DNA of 64,000 nucleotides, from positions 60,616,001 through 60,680,000 of the forward strand of contig NC_064834.1 of assembly GCF_024166365.1 (NCBI RefSeq), given 5' to 3'. Origin of the DNA: Elephas maximus indicus. Its lineage: Eukaryota; Chordata; Mammalia; Proboscidea; Elephantidae. A program made the position numbers and the translations under genes. The stretch's first letter is position 1. The number at the start of each line of letters is the position of its first letter. This document shows, piece by piece, positions 11,885 through 23,530 of the stretch. A model generated the notes under the pieces. It saw only the letters and a program-made list of their open reading frames with translations, was not told where the DNA came from and did no database searches.

Positions 11885-12059
11885 AGAGCCCTGGTGGCGC
11901 TAGTAGTTGAGTGTTTGGCTGTTAACCAAAAGGTCAGTAGTTCAAATCCACCAGCTGCTCCTTGGGAACCCTATGGGACAGTTCTACTCTGTCCTGTAGG
12001 GTCACTTTGAGTCAGAATTGACTCAGTGGCAATGGATTTGGATTTTTTGGGGGGGGGGG
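11885..12059 (+). mobile_element. AfroSINE
   Basis: Forward copy starting at gccctggtggcg; A-box and B-box (ggtcagtagttcaaatcc) regions are visible and it ends in a T and G run. It lies between the two LTR-like sequences. Confidence 0.88.
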
Positions 12060-12460
12060 TACTCTGCTTGGTGAGCTAAATACTGTCACTTGGTATAAAC
12101 TTGCTGATGACTCCTAGGATAAGGTTAATTATGAGCCATATAAAAACTAATTGGACAAAAGAATAGCCCAGTGATTTGGGTAGACAAGGTATAGTAATGA
12201 ACCATTGCATAGACCATCCCACTAGTCTATGCCCAATGTCATGGGGGTCAACTGTGAGTCAAGGGTTGACAAAACTTCTCCTTCTTCAAGGAAAACTGTT
12301 AACCTTCCTCATGCACTGTTTCCCTGAACCTGATAAAGTAGAATATCATATGGGAGAAATGCCTCCTGGTTAATATATTATGTAGGCAGTAAAGGCTATG
12401 AATGTCCTAGAACTACCCTGGGGCTTCCCTGAATGCAGAGTGACTTATAATTGGAGGGTC

Positions 12461-12760
12461 CATTGCCAAGACTCCAGAAGCTGTGCCCAAGGGCCATTAC
12501 AAGAGATATTGGCTCCTATGGGGCAAGTCTAAGCCAAGTGGCTCCCACGCCCACTTATATGGTCTCATTCCCTTTCACCTAAGCCATCATTTATGGAGGC
12601 TGGAGCCTCTGGGCATTGAAGATACACCTGACACTGTTCTGCTGAGATGTTGTTTCCTGTCCTGCATCCATCTACAAAACTGAATAAACTCATACCAGCG
12701 GAGCCCATCTAGGTCCTGTGTATGGGAATGTGTGGTTGAACCAAGCGCAACGATGGCCAA
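12461..12760 (+). mobile_element. LTR-like sequence, copy B
   Basis: Direct-orientation partner of the sequence at 10551-10895, about 1.9 kb away. It contains gtttcctgtcctg followed by tgaataaac. Divergence between the copies is high, so they are old or are separate insertions of one family. Confidence 0.5.
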
Positions 12761-13930
12761 GTAGAGTTACACAAGCACAGAGGAGAGCTAAACATGAGCC
12801 TGCAGGAAGTAGATGACCTGTCTCCATCACTCATCTGTGAGCTAGATAAGGGCGGAAGAGGCCTCTAACTGGGAGGATCCCCTGCCACAACTCCTGCAGA
12901 GGGAAGTAGAAGCATCCCTGCCACTCCTCAGTCCTCAGAGGCACTTTCCTCAGTGCCAAGCATGAGGCCAAGAGACCCCAATGAGGAGTCATTCCTGCCT
13001 CACGAGATACACGAAACTCCCTGGAGTGACGGCAGTGGCTGCCTCAGGGCATCAAGAATGTCTTATTCCTGGAGTAACCCCACCCTGCTTGGCCCTGCCC
13101 TTGGCTCCAGTGAGTTATTTGCTTTTTGCCAGGACTTCCGACCATCTGCCTTGCTCTGCCCTCTAAAATTTGTGTCCTTCTGGCTTCCTGGTTTGGGAAC
13201 CATTTTGTCTATCCAGTACTGACTATTCCTGCCCTGTTTTTGACCCTTGTTCCTGCTCTGACCTTGATCACCATCCTGATCCCTCAAGTTCTAATCAGAG
13301 TCCCCAGACGTGCCACCTCACCTGGCCTCGAGAGCCTTGGAACCCACCCTAGGATCTGAAGGGGATTCAAGACCTATAAACATCTTGAATGCACTGACCC
13401 AGCCTCTAGGCTTGATAAGTGAGCACTGTTGTGCTCCTGGTTTTGTGAAGGGTTTCAAAGCCCCAGAGTGATCAGAGTAACAACGGAGAGGGTTGGTACC
13501 ACCTCTCAATTCATCTGCGTGAAAACCCAACACACAACAACAAATTTTGCTTCTCATTCCTTAATGTTTCATGAAACACATGAAAACAACCTGGTATGTG
13601 TAATGGCCAAGAAGCCCCACAACCCATCTGGCTTTTTGTAGGGAAGCCACAGGCTAAACCTGCCTTGGTGCAGCTATGACTCCTGTCCTCCTAAATAGCA
13701 ATCACATACTGCTCCTACCTACAAAACTCTACAGTACGCACAATGGCTGGGGAAGCACAACTAGGTCTACTCAAAGGCCCAACAAATATAGGAAATGCCA
13801 CCATGGTCCTCAGGAGACCTAGAATTTTCAGACTCACTTGGCGTAGACTAGAGCTCTAAATTAAAAAGTGAGAATAAGGTAGAGAACATAGGATGGCTAT
13901 CCCCCTCCCATTCCCAGTCTTCTCCATTAC

Positions 13931-14029
13931 CTCTTTGTCTGTAAGAGAATCCACATCTATCATTTTGGTCTGTATTGGAACCAAAGTTAGAGGTTCAAAG
14001 GTCAGGCTTCCCCGGTTATTGAAGTTGTA
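13931..14029 (-). CDS. XPNPEP1: XPNPEP1 coding exon 18 (residues 549-581)
   Basis: It encodes Tyr-Asn-Phe-Asn-Asn-Arg-Gly-Ser-Leu through Leu-Thr-Asp-Lys-Glu, the C-terminal part of the catalytic domain. Acceptor is CCACAG|TACAAC, donor AAAGAG|GTAATG. It is exactly 33 codons, phase 0 on both sides. Confidence 0.96.
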
Positions 14030-15235
14030 CTGTGGAAAGAAAACAGAAACTTTTACTCTTTACCTCAGTGAACTACCACAAGGCCAGGCCCACCAGACAT
14101 GATCACCCCTCAGAGCTTGGTGTAACTGGAACCAAGAGTCAGTTAGCTGGTCACTATTTTTAATAGGCACATGGGTGTACACTGAACACAGCTAGTGCTA
14201 CCCTCCAAGGAGCTGCTCTGCTGCACAGTCAGAAGCCTGCGTCAACAGGAAAGCCATACAAAAGGTGTGAAGGAGTTCATGGCAGTGGGCCCACAAGGCT
14301 AATGCCTGCCTGTAACAGAGAGGAAGCAGGGGTAGGGCATGTGTTTGGGTTGGGGTCACCTTTGGTTCTGCTTTTCAAGATTGTGCTGGGGTATAAATTC
14401 CCAAAATCTTTCTTTTTTAACACTCAACCATGTGTCTGCCTTAACCCAACCACGCCCACCAGGTAGCATGTCTGTCCACTCCATCTGATATGGAATTGGC
14501 CAGGGACACACGAGAGCACGCAGGGTCTCTGCTCGATGCAGGATCTTGGAGTGAGGTGAGAAAAAAAGAGGCCCCCTTAAAAATAGGACCTCAGCTTGGA
14601 AGCAGAGAGCAGATCCCTGTAGTCAGCCTCTTCGAAGGCTTATGAAGCTACTTCCCTCCAACTGTTCTATTTCCTTAATCACCAACAGAGGAGAAACAGG
14701 TCTTTAAAGTAAAGCATAGTGCCAAAACCCTGTGACCTCTTGTAATAGGGTTGGGAAAGACGATGAAACACCTTTTATTGCATGTGCAGCCTGACCCACA
14801 GTATAATTCAGGGTTTCTCAACTTGATAAAAATCACCTGGAGAGAATGTGTTAAAAATACAGCTTCCCAGGCCCCTCCCCTAGGGATTCCGATTCAGGGC
14901 CTGGGAGGGGCCTGGAAATCAGCTCCTTTAACAAACACCCCAGGAACAGGGGAGACTTCATGACATGCTGCCACTGACAAACTCAGAGCTCCAAATCACA
15001 TCAAGCACAGACCCACCAGGGTCTCTGTGAACTCAAGTTAAGAGGTCCAGTTCATTAAAGATTTTCTTTCTGGCCTTGCAAGAGAGGATAACGATATCCA
15101 GGGAAGTCCCCAATATCAAGGTTTCGCTCCTCCATGGCTCAATTTTGGCCCCAGAATAGAACACTTTTGGCTCCAAAGACAAGTCTTCATTGTCCTACAC
15201 TGAGGAACACAGGAAGTCAAAAAATAAAGAAATAC
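14030..15235 (-). other. XPNPEP1 intron between coding exons 17 and 18
   Basis: Contains a MER5-like DNA element at 14805-14965. The rest is unidentified. Confidence 0.8.
14805..14965 (+). mobile_element. MER5-like (hAT-Charlie type) DNA element
   Basis: Has the order expected for this family: cagggtttctcaac, aatcacctgg, ggattccgattcag, then caccccagg. A nonautonomous relic. Confidence 0.65.
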
Positions 15236-15312
15236 CTTGGTCTTCACAGGAACCACCAGGACAACATTCTCAATGCGAATTCCAAAGGCCCCATCTTCAT
15301 AATAGCCTGGCT
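15236..15312 (-). CDS. XPNPEP1: XPNPEP1 coding exon 17 (residues 523-548), Glu523 and Glu537
   Basis: It completes Glu523 and continues Pro-Gly-Tyr-Tyr-Glu-Asp-Gly through Pro-Val-Lys-Thr-Lys. The Arg-Ile-Glu-Asn motif supplies Glu537, the fifth metal ligand. Acceptor is TTTTAG|AGCCAG, donor ACCAAG|GTATTT. Confidence 0.97.
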
Positions 15313-15979
15313 CTAAAACGAAGCAAACCCCAAATGAGAGCAGCCTACAACGGAGACCTACACACAGAGCTTTCATTCCTGGGATGACAGCCCCACCCAG
15401 GAAGGAGAAGAAGACACATGTGAAAGGCCCAATCAACCCAGGTGCCAGAACCCCGATGCCTCCTCCCAGCTGGCCACTTTTAACAGGCACATGAAGCACA
15501 GAGAAAAAGGCCAGCAGTTACTGAAAACTGGCTACAATAGCGAGAGATCCATTAAACAAATTACAGTGCATTCCTGTAAGACGCTGGATGCAGCCATTAA
15601 AATATATTCACAAAGACTGAGAAAGGCAATATATTAAGAAAGCAAAATAGAGACCTTCTGACCAGTATAACCTCAATGATAAAAAAAAATGCATACTTAT
15701 ATCAAAGACCAAAAACTCACATCAAAATATTAAGTCAAGTTTCCCCTGGGTAGCTGGATTACAAATGATTTTCATTTTCTACTACACTGTTCCATAGTCT
15801 CACTTTTTCTAAAATGAACATACATCACTCTTATAGTCAGAAAAGTTGTTGTTTCATTGAAGGTGACAGGAAGGGGAAATTATTTTCAAATTGCCTTAAA
15901 ATAATTTAAAAATAAGAACAAAGAGCTTTCCAATACGAGCTGGAGGATTCACGCATATCTCTACGTGAGGGTCACCTAC
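15313..15979 (-). other. XPNPEP1 intron between coding exons 16 and 17
   Basis: About 15535-15850 is AT-rich and resembles an old L1 3' region (cattcctgtaag...cagccattaaa). Otherwise nothing recognised. Confidence 0.7.
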
Positions 15980-16153
15980 CGTCAGTGACAATCATGCCTG
16001 CCTCCAAAGGCTCATCAGAGAACGTTTTATAACTGATGCCACAAGGACCCTCGTGAACATTCAGAAAAGACCCAACACCATGTCCTGTTCCATGCAGGTA
16101 ATCCAGGCCAGAATCCCATAAGGCTGAGCGAGCAAAGGAGTCAAGAAGGTGGC
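15980..16153 (-). CDS. XPNPEP1: XPNPEP1 coding exon 16 (residues 465-522), His489 and His498
   Basis: It encodes the most conserved part of the enzyme: Gly-Thr-Gly-His-Gly-Val-Gly with metal ligand His489, the nearby Asn-Val-His-Glu-Gly-Pro with His498, and Ala-Leu-Trp with Trp477. It ends in Ile-Val-Thr-Asp plus the first base of the Glu523 codon. Acceptor is TTTCAG|GCCACC, donor GACG|GTAGGT. Reading through the donor replaces Glu523 with Gly-Arg, which marks the true exon end. Confidence 0.97.
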
Positions 16154-17083
16154 CTGAAAAAGAACCACGTGATGCTATTTTTACAGTACTTTTCAATTTA
16201 CAAAGCACTTTAGAGATTAGATTTATTATGTCTGTCTCCAGGAGATAAAACAGAAACCAATGAGTAAAATTTACTGGACGAACGTTTCAGTTTCACCCCA
16301 GCACAAGGAAGAACTTTCTAATAAGCGAAGCCCCTGAGGAGGGCAGCTCCCGAGCTACCCTGGAGTTCAGTCAGAAGCTGGAGAACCATTCATCCCGGAT
16401 GGTGGTGAGGGGATGGATGCCTACAGCAGGTATGGGCTCCATTAGATGGCACGTAAGCTCCCTTCCCAGCTCTGAGATCCTAAGATTTCAGAATTACAAA
16501 GACAGGAGTCTGACCAGACTGCAAGCAGGCAGACAGGCACAACAGATGAGGAAACTGAGGCTCAGAGAGATGAGTGCGTGCCCAACCTGACCAGACTCAG
16601 GGCCCAGGTCTTGTGAACACCCAGTCCAATGTCCCTTCCATAAGTCTTTGGGAAGAGGGGTATATATCTAAAGTCAGGATGCCGGTAAAATAAATCCCAA
16701 CAAGAACCCTGGAAGGAGGCACTGGCCCAACGCCGAAGGGCCGAGGTGAGGCTGCACCACTGTCCACGAGGCCCCGACGCCCTCACGCCCGGTTTGCCCC
16801 ATCCTGGGAGCTGCCCACATGTTTCCTCCAATAGCATAGGTGGTCAGGAGAGCAGTACACCACTGACATGTGGCCCAGTCCTAAGCCTGGCTCCCCAGGA
16901 GGCCCTCTGAGCTCAGTCAGCGGCCAGGAGACTACATGCAGCAGCCCATGTGCCTGGCCGGGGCCCGAAGCAGGCTAGGGGCTGCCACAGTGAGAGATAG
17001 GACATGTTCTTCCACTCAAACTGAGACATGCTTGATTCCTGAACAAGAAAGAGGGCCACCACATGGCAGAAGGAACCACCTAC
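16154..17083 (-). other. XPNPEP1 intron between coding exons 15 and 16
   Basis: A short reversed MIR-like stretch at about 16530-16620 (gatgaggaaactgaggctcagaga minus a few bases). The remainder is unidentified. Confidence 0.7.
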
Positions 17084-17153
17084 CTTTGGTTCCAGTCGGG
17101 AAAACGGCTGCGCTCACAGCTATGTGACCCTTGAGGACATACGTGAAACATTC
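17084..17153 (-). CDS. XPNPEP1: XPNPEP1 coding exon 15 (residues 442-464)
   Basis: It encodes Glu-Cys-Phe-Thr-Tyr-Val-Leu-Lys through Pro-Thr-Gly-Thr-Lys, in the catalytic domain between the second and third metal ligands. Acceptor is TTGGCAG|GAATGT, donor AAAG|GTAGGT. Confidence 0.96.
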
Positions 17154-17430
17154 CTGCCAAAGAAAGCCCAGAGGGCATGTTGCAGAAAGGGGGTAGATGC
17201 TTTCTCAGCTTAGTTCTTGCCTGTTAAGGTTTTTAGCAATGCCACAGAGAGAACTGGGGTAAAAAAGAAAAAACCTGGTGGAAAAAAAAGCCTGGCCATG
17301 GGGCCAACATTCCAGAAAATCTTGAAAGTAAAAAAAAGAAAGCTGTCAGAGAAATGACCCCACAGAACCTTGTCCCGTGATGAACATTCTGACATGCTCT
17401 GGGTCATGTAAGCCCCGGAAAAGCAATAAA

Positions 17431-17650
17431 AGGTACTGATGATACCAGCTAACATTTACTGAGCAATCCCTCTGTGTCAGGCACTGTATTACATTTAACC
17501 CCATGCTTCACGGTGTAGACATTATTGTTATCCTCACTTTACAGAGAAATTAAGTAGCTTGCCCAGGCCGCACAGTTCCTAAGTGGCAGCAGCTGACCTC
17601 AGAGCCAGGCCATCTTGCATCAGTGTCCAGGCTCCTTACCACCATGCTAT
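17431..17650 (-). repeat. MIR SINE
   Basis: Reversed MIR with aacatttactgagca, tgtcaggcactgt, ctcactttacagag and a final catgctatactc. Confidence 0.8.
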
Positions 17651-17964
17651 ACTCAAGGATGGCCCTCACTACCCGGACAAGAAAACTTCTGTTCAGAAGG
17701 TTATGTGGTTTGCCAGTAAGGTGCAGAGTCAGGACTAAAATCCTACAATCCTCAATTTGGTCTGGGGCTCTTCTCGCAGCACAAGGTCACACCAAGAGTA
17801 TCCTGGACACAGGGTCCAAACTCCTAAGGTGCTGGTGCCCACAAACAGACAAGGCAAGAGGCCAAGACTATGAACCTTGCCCCATTGCATCTCATGAGAC
17901 CTTCTTCCTTGGAGAAACCACCTGAAGGAGCTCCCCATGGAAAAAAGATTTACTCAAGAGACTT

Positions 17965-18150
17965 GGCCAAGGTTCATTGAGCAGTAACTATGAGCCAGGA
18001 ACTCACTGGTCTCATGGGACTTTCATGACCAGCCAGACAGGTGAATACTGTTTTCCTCGTTTTGACAGGCAACAAGTGACTCATTCAAGGTCAGGGAGCT
18101 GGGAAGTAGCAGAGAAGGTCTAAGGCCAGGTCTCTGAACTCCTGTACGGA
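17965..18150 (-). repeat. MIR SINE (diverged)
   Basis: Reversed MIR-like order: cattgagcagtaactatgagccagga, then a caggcaacaagtgactcattcaagg analogue and gctgggaagtagcag. Confidence 0.6.
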
Positions 18151-18619
18151 TCTACCTCATAGCTGTTTCCTTGTTTCCATGTCAGACACACCAGTAACTG
18201 AACAGTGTCTGTCATTTCAGAGGGTTCCTAGAGAGTTAAGCCACTGAACTTGAAAAAAAAGGATGGATGGGGTCCTTTCAGAATCAAATCTAGGTACTGC
18301 TTGTAAAGCATATATTCCATTATCCCACTCCCACCTCCAAAGAGATTTCCTGACTCAACAGAAAGACCAAAGCTGTTTAAACCTGAATCTGAGCTGCCCT
18401 GGCCTAAACAGAATGCTTTTAAAATTTCTCCAAATGGCTTACCCTCCAATAATTAACTAAATGGAACCCATAAAACAGATAAGCCTGACTCCACAGTAAT
18501 GAGCTATTTTATTGTCCCACATACAATTTTGTACTTATTTATACAATCCCTTTTGATAATAGCAATTATCTTCTTAATTAAGCAGAGAGGGCCTCTCAAG
18601 TGTTTTGCTTGTACCTTAC

Positions 18620-18680
18620 CTTCTCATAGGCTGTAGGGGTCCCAAAATGCATGGTCCGGGTCACATCTGTGGTTCCATCC
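18620..18680 (-). CDS. XPNPEP1: XPNPEP1 coding exon 14 (residues 421-441), metal ligand Asp426
   Basis: It encodes Asp-Gly-Thr-Thr-Asp-Val-Thr-Arg through Tyr-Glu-Lys. The Asp in Gly-Thr-Thr-Asp-Val is residue 426, the second metal ligand. Acceptor is GGGCAG|GGATGG, donor GAGAAG|GTAAGG. It is 61 nt and ends in phase 0. Confidence 0.97.
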
Positions 18681-19721
18681 CTGCCCAAAAGAAAGGACAG
18701 GTTAGTTTTCAGTCAAAATAAGCTTTTGCCTAAAAATGAGACAGCAGGAATACAAAGATGGCCCATTGTGTGGGCATTAACTTGGCCAGCCCCTGACACA
18801 TAGACTCTTGGTCTCCATTGCGAGGACTGCTTCATGGGAGGTACCATCGCTGGGTTATGAACCAGTGGGAGGAGGACAAAGTAAATAGAAGCCTATTTCT
18901 AGCAAAAGAGGGCTGAAATCCAATACCTCTTGTTCAGATGACATGGGGCTTACCGGACAGCGACCCTGAAAACACTGAGGTGCATCTGTTAGAATACCCT
19001 CACCTACATCCCTGCCACAGAAAGGATAACTTCTGGAATTCCACTTTCAGAATTCCATTAATCAAGTGATCCCAATACCCTGAGCTCATTTCATAATTAG
19101 GTTCTCCATTAACCACGCTCCCAACTGCCAGGGGTATGGAGGCTTAAAAGATGTTGCTCTGGACCACCTGTTAGTCCTGCATCCCTTTGCTCTCAGTGCA
19201 GATGCCTGTTCTTATCCCTTCTCACAGGTCCCACTCAAGGAGACCAACTCAAACGTAAGTCCTTCTCTAAGAAACTATTCTAAAGGATGACTGTAAAAAC
19301 GGCAGGACATAAATAAGGAAATTCAGAAATTCAGGGGAAGCTCTTACTTATTGACTCATGCAAAATTAATCCCTCACTTGACAAGGCCCTAGGGGAGCTG
19401 TAAATACAGTTATGGGCAGTTTATGGGCTGGGGTAGAATCTCTTCTCTGGTTCCGAAAGTTTGCTGTATTATTTATTTAATACGTAACAACTTCCTGCTG
19501 GGAACTAAACATTTCTATCAAACAGTCTTAAGGAAACAGAGACACAACTGGGCTATTTCAACGAGGGTGAAAAAAAGGACAAGACAGGGGAACCAGTCCA
19601 TTAGTGGCCGGCACAGAATGAGATTACCAGCTGTTTGTTCTCGGCTGGAACTTGGCTTGTCAGCCTACTCAACTGCCTCAACCCATCTGAGTCAAGTTCT
19701 GTGGCAGCCCAGTTCACTTAC
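18681..19721 (-). other. XPNPEP1 intron between coding exons 13 and 14
   Basis: About 1 kb in which I recognise no repeat and no coding sequence. Confidence 0.7.
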
Positions 19722-19793
19722 TTGTATTGAGCACCCGAGTCAATGAGGTACACCTCATCCAGGGACAAGGTCCTATTTGTCTCAGGGACTGGC
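19722..19793 (-). CDS. XPNPEP1: XPNPEP1 coding exon 13 (residues 397-420), metal ligand Asp415
   Basis: It encodes Pro-Val-Pro-Glu-Thr-Asn-Arg through Ser-Gly-Ala-Gln-Tyr. The Leu-Ile-Asp-Ser-Gly motif supplies the first metal ligand, Asp415. Acceptor is TTGCAG|GCCAGT, donor TACAA|GTAAGT. Confidence 0.97.
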
Positions 19794-22002
19794 CTGCAAA
19801 AGTTAATTAAAAGTTAATTATTCCACAAATATAAACATTCAGTGACTCTGGGGATAAGGTATACAAGAGTTTCTTGTACTATTCTTGTGACTTCTTTTTA
19901 AGTCTGAAATTGTATCATAAAAATACATTACCCAATAAATTAATTATTCCAACTAACATTAACTTTCTACTGTTCTAAGACTCAGCAGAACTATCTCCTC
20001 TATCAGATAAGAAGCTCAAGGAAATGGAGAATAACTTATATTTCTTTATATCTCTCTCTGTGTCCGGAACAAAACATGTTCGAGAGAAGAGCTGCTAAAA
20101 CAGGCACCAAGAGAATCAACAGGCCCACGATGGAGTCCCACGAACTGGGAGGAGAGCACCCCAGGGTCAGAGTGGCGTTCACTGGTCTCAGGAATCCGAG
20201 GCCCCTGCTTCAGCCTCCTGCTCCTTCCCTCAGTCCTGACCCATCAGGTACCTCCCAACTTGTTTCTCAGACCACCAGATAGGCAACGGGTGAATATCCC
20301 AATATGGGATAAAAAATAAAAGGGTTTTGCTGGGAAAGGAATGGATCACGATACTCTTACGCGCTGGAGTTGTTTTTCACATCAAAGTGAGGTATTCTTA
20401 AAAAGTGATTCACTTTCCCTACGCCATTTTCCAGGCAACATCACTGTGCTGGGAAATGCCAAAAAGAATGACAGCACTCCCAGCTTCCAGCTGCTGGTGA
20501 AGGGAAGTCCTCCTTCATTTCCGGGGGCCACCCCCTCCTCAGCAATGAGGCCACCAATGGGCATATGAGGTGAGCAACTAAAACGGACAACCAGACAAGG
20601 GCCCAGACCTCTAGGGCACTGGCTTTAAATGGGTTTCTAAGAGACTGCAACGAAAAGACTCCAAAAGAGAAGCTAATTTCTCCCCCCTTGGTGTGAAATT
20701 TTTTTTTTTCTTTCTTTTTCTCTCAGCAACCTTTTCCAAATTATTTCATCATCGTTAACACAAAATCACTGCCCCCCTATGCTTCTCATCTGTCTTTTGG
20801 AGTTGCTGTTGTCAAGTTGATCACATATAGATAATTCTTTAAAAGCATATAATGCTTAATTGCCTTAATGCCTTCATTTTATATAAAAATTCTAGGATAG
20901 TACCCAGCCAAGACATTCATCATCTGAGTTAAACATAGAACAAAAACTGAAGTCCCCTTAATATTTTCATGTGAGAGAACTGGACTGTCACATCTTGACT
21001 CTCTCCCCCATATGCTTCAAAATCTGCTCCAAGACTAACAAATCAAAAAACAATTATTAAAAAAGGGGAAAAAAATCTGTGCCCAAGTATAGCACATAGA
21101 GACAGAACGGAAATATCGTTTCATGGATGACACACATCACAGATGGGGAAGCCCAGGACTCAAAATGCCCAAAGCAAAATGATTTGAGCTGAGTGAAGCT
21201 GGGGCCCAATGGCCAAACCTAACAGCATTCCTCATCATCTCCATGGGCAGATGCATCAGTCCTAAACACACCAGTCCCTCTCTGGTCTCATGGTTCAGCC
21301 GTTTGCGTCCATGAGCTCTTGGAGACTATCCGGTAAAAGTTCCCACAGACTGGGATGCCAGGCTTCAAGCCCAGAAAACCAAAAAAAAAAAGCCAACCCA
21401 CTGCCATCAAGTCGATTCCAACTCATAGCAACCCTATAGGACAGAGTAGAACTACCCCATACAGTTTCCAAGGAGCACCTGGTGGACCTCTTGGTTAGCA
21501 GCCCTAGCACTTAACCACTGCACCACCAGGGTTTCCCTCAAGCCCAGGGGGAGGAGAAAATCAGTTTCTCACCACCTAATAATAAAGAGGTTTTTTGGTA
21601 TGAAGATGATGGAGCTCACAAGATGTTTAGACCAGTGCATCAGGAAGGCTGCCATCAGGAAAGAAAAACATTCAAGAAGTCTGATCACCAAAATTTAGGG
21701 GTTATGAATACAGCTCCTACAGCCTCAGAGAGGAAAGCAGAACCCATCTGACTACACGTGGGGCATCTGGAGAATGGCAACACCGCGCATCTGAGTCCAA
21801 GAGGAGGCTCTCAAATGGCAGAGACTTGGGGATTTAGAGAAAATAAGGCCTCAAAGAACGTAACAAATCGGGGCTGGCAAATCTCAACAGACACGCGGAG
21901 GTTGGCACAGCGGCCTCTGGCAGAATACTGTCTCTCCCCTGCTCAGGCTCCTCTGCAGAAGCGACAGCAAAGCCCGGCAGTGTGCGCCTCCGCATGCCTT
22001 AC
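19794..22002 (-). other. XPNPEP1 intron between coding exons 12 and 13
   Basis: Contains an AfroSINE at 21375-21537. The remainder is unidentified. Confidence 0.8.
21375..21537 (-). mobile_element. AfroSINE with small internal deletion
   Basis: Perfect 10-bp duplication tcaagcccag at 21365-21374 and 21538-21547. About 13 bases of the B-box region are missing (ggtgga runs directly into cctcttgg), so this copy cannot have a normal internal promoter. Confidence 0.92.
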
Positions 22003-22080
22003 GCGTAGTGAATGATGGCGCCGTTGGGTCCCGTACTGGAAATCGTTGGGAAGCTCAGGTCCACAAAGTCAGCCTGTTGC
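22003..22080 (-). CDS. XPNPEP1: XPNPEP1 coding exon 12 (residues 371-396), His395
   Basis: It encodes Gln-Gln-Ala-Asp-Phe-Val through Ala-Ile-Ile-His-Tyr. The histidine here is residue 395, one of the conserved active-site histidines of the aminopeptidase P family. Acceptor is TTCCAG|GCAACA, donor TACGC|GTAAGG. Confidence 0.96.
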
Positions 22081-22286
22081 CTGGAACAGAAAGGCCAAGG
22101 TTGGGGGTGGGGGACGATGAATGTGGAATATGACTGCCCCTCCTTCCCCCGCATGCGCGTGCGCACACACACAGGCAAGGTGGCTCAATGGTTTTTTACT
22201 GTGCCAAAATTTAGGGCCCTCCCAGCCTCATTTAACTGGCCCTGGGAATCAGCACAAGGCCCATGGGTCTCCCAAACCATCCTTAC

Positions 22287-22345
22287 CTACGAAATTCCTC
22301 AGCTTTGTCAGCAGCTGAGATCTCTGTCACACCACCTTTGGGAAC
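22287..22345 (-). CDS. XPNPEP1: XPNPEP1 coding exon 11 (residues 352-370)
   Basis: It encodes Val-Pro-Lys-Gly-Gly-Val-Thr-Glu-Ile through Glu-Glu-Phe-Arg plus two bases of the next Arg. Acceptor is CGTAG|GTTCCC, donor CGTAG|GTAAGG. Only about 200 bp of intron separate it from the next exon. Confidence 0.95.
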
Positions 22346-23479
22346 CTACGAGGAAGTTGCTTATAAATCATCTGGTGAGATAATTAAATTCAAGTGCATC
22401 TCTTATACATGGCATAAGCCAAAAGCTTACTTCTTCCTCAATTCCCTTATCCCATGGTTGCGCCGCAGGACACCGCTTATGTCTCTCATCTTTAGCAGGG
22501 AGGGGTTCCCCAAAGCCTTTCACCAAAACCACCTTAACAGAAGGGTTTCTATCCATTTAATTTTGTGCTCAACTATTTCCCTCAGTATTATCACATCCTA
22601 AAGGGTCCCAAATTTAATATATCCAAGTTTAGAAATTCAAAAGGATCACCTCTTAGGAACTCATCCCAAGATAATCATCCAAAAGAAATATAAAAGATAA
22701 ACGCAAAGACATTACTGCAGGATTATCGATGATATCAAAAGATTAACCTAAACATTTCAAGATAGGAGAAATGGGTAAATAAATTAGTCTAGCCAAGGGA
22801 TGCCATCTGCACTGGGATCATTTTTTAAGCCCTCCCACCACACAGAAAATGCTCATGCTATGATACTAACTGAATATAATAAAATATAATGCCATAGCTG
22901 TACACTGAGACATATAAAAATGCTTTACGAAAATAGATGATAAGGAAATACAGGGAAAAAAAGAGTTACATTTGTGGGAATAAGGGTGACGTTTTCTCTT
23001 TATATAATATTTTAATAAAGTTTAATAACACAAAGAAATCACCCACCTGCCAACTACAAGGAGTGAAAGGGCAAGAAACAAATGGCCAACTGTCAATTTG
23101 ATATAAAAAGTTTTACGATTTAAACTGAAGGTCAAAATGTGCAAAAAGATTATCATCTTCTAACACTATCAGCTCGCTCATAATATTATCATAAGGGTCA
23201 TTTTTACATGGTGAAATCCCCCTTAGCTACAAGATAATTCCCTAGCCCAAAAATGATTCACTGTGTTACAGAATTTCTTCCTGAATCCTACAATTAAAAA
23301 GAATTTTAAAACTCACACACACTAAAATTCTAGAAAGAAAAATTAAAAGAGCATCAAAGTTAAATCAAGATCCTATACCTCGTGGTCAACAGAGCACGGA
23401 GAAAACCAGAGTTAGAATCATATGTAGATTTTTTCTAAATACGCTATACCCATGTGTTTAACAAAGACTAAGAACCAAC
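22346..23479 (-). other. XPNPEP1 intron between coding exons 10 and 11
   Basis: About 22640-23010 is AT-rich and resembles an old L1 3' region (ggaactcatcccaagataatca, gataggagaaatggg). The rest is unidentified. Confidence 0.65.
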
Positions 23480-23530
23480 CTCTTTCTCCAGCCAGTTAAA
23501 GAGTTCACAGAGGGCAATGGCATCTTTAAT
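23480..23530 (-). CDS. XPNPEP1: XPNPEP1 coding exon 10 (residues 335-351)
   Basis: A 51-nt, 17-codon exon coding Ile-Lys-Asp-Ala-Ile-Ala-Leu through Trp-Leu-Glu-Lys-Glu, an early helix of the catalytic domain. Acceptor is GCACAG|ATTAAA; the donor GAG|GTTGGT shares the unusual GTTGGT form with exon 8. It is phase 0 on both sides. Confidence 0.95.

Larger units (their letters stand above)
10030..13930 (-). other. XPNPEP1 intron between coding exons 18 and 19
   Basis: Holds AfroSINE copies at 10355-10506 and 11885-12059 and two diverged LTR-like sequences at about 10551-10895 and 12461-12760. I see nothing identifiable at 12761-13930. Confidence 0.85.
17154..18619 (-). other. XPNPEP1 intron between coding exons 14 and 15
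   Basis: Contains two MIR copies, at 17431-17650 and 17965-18150. The rest is unidentified. Confidence 0.8.
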
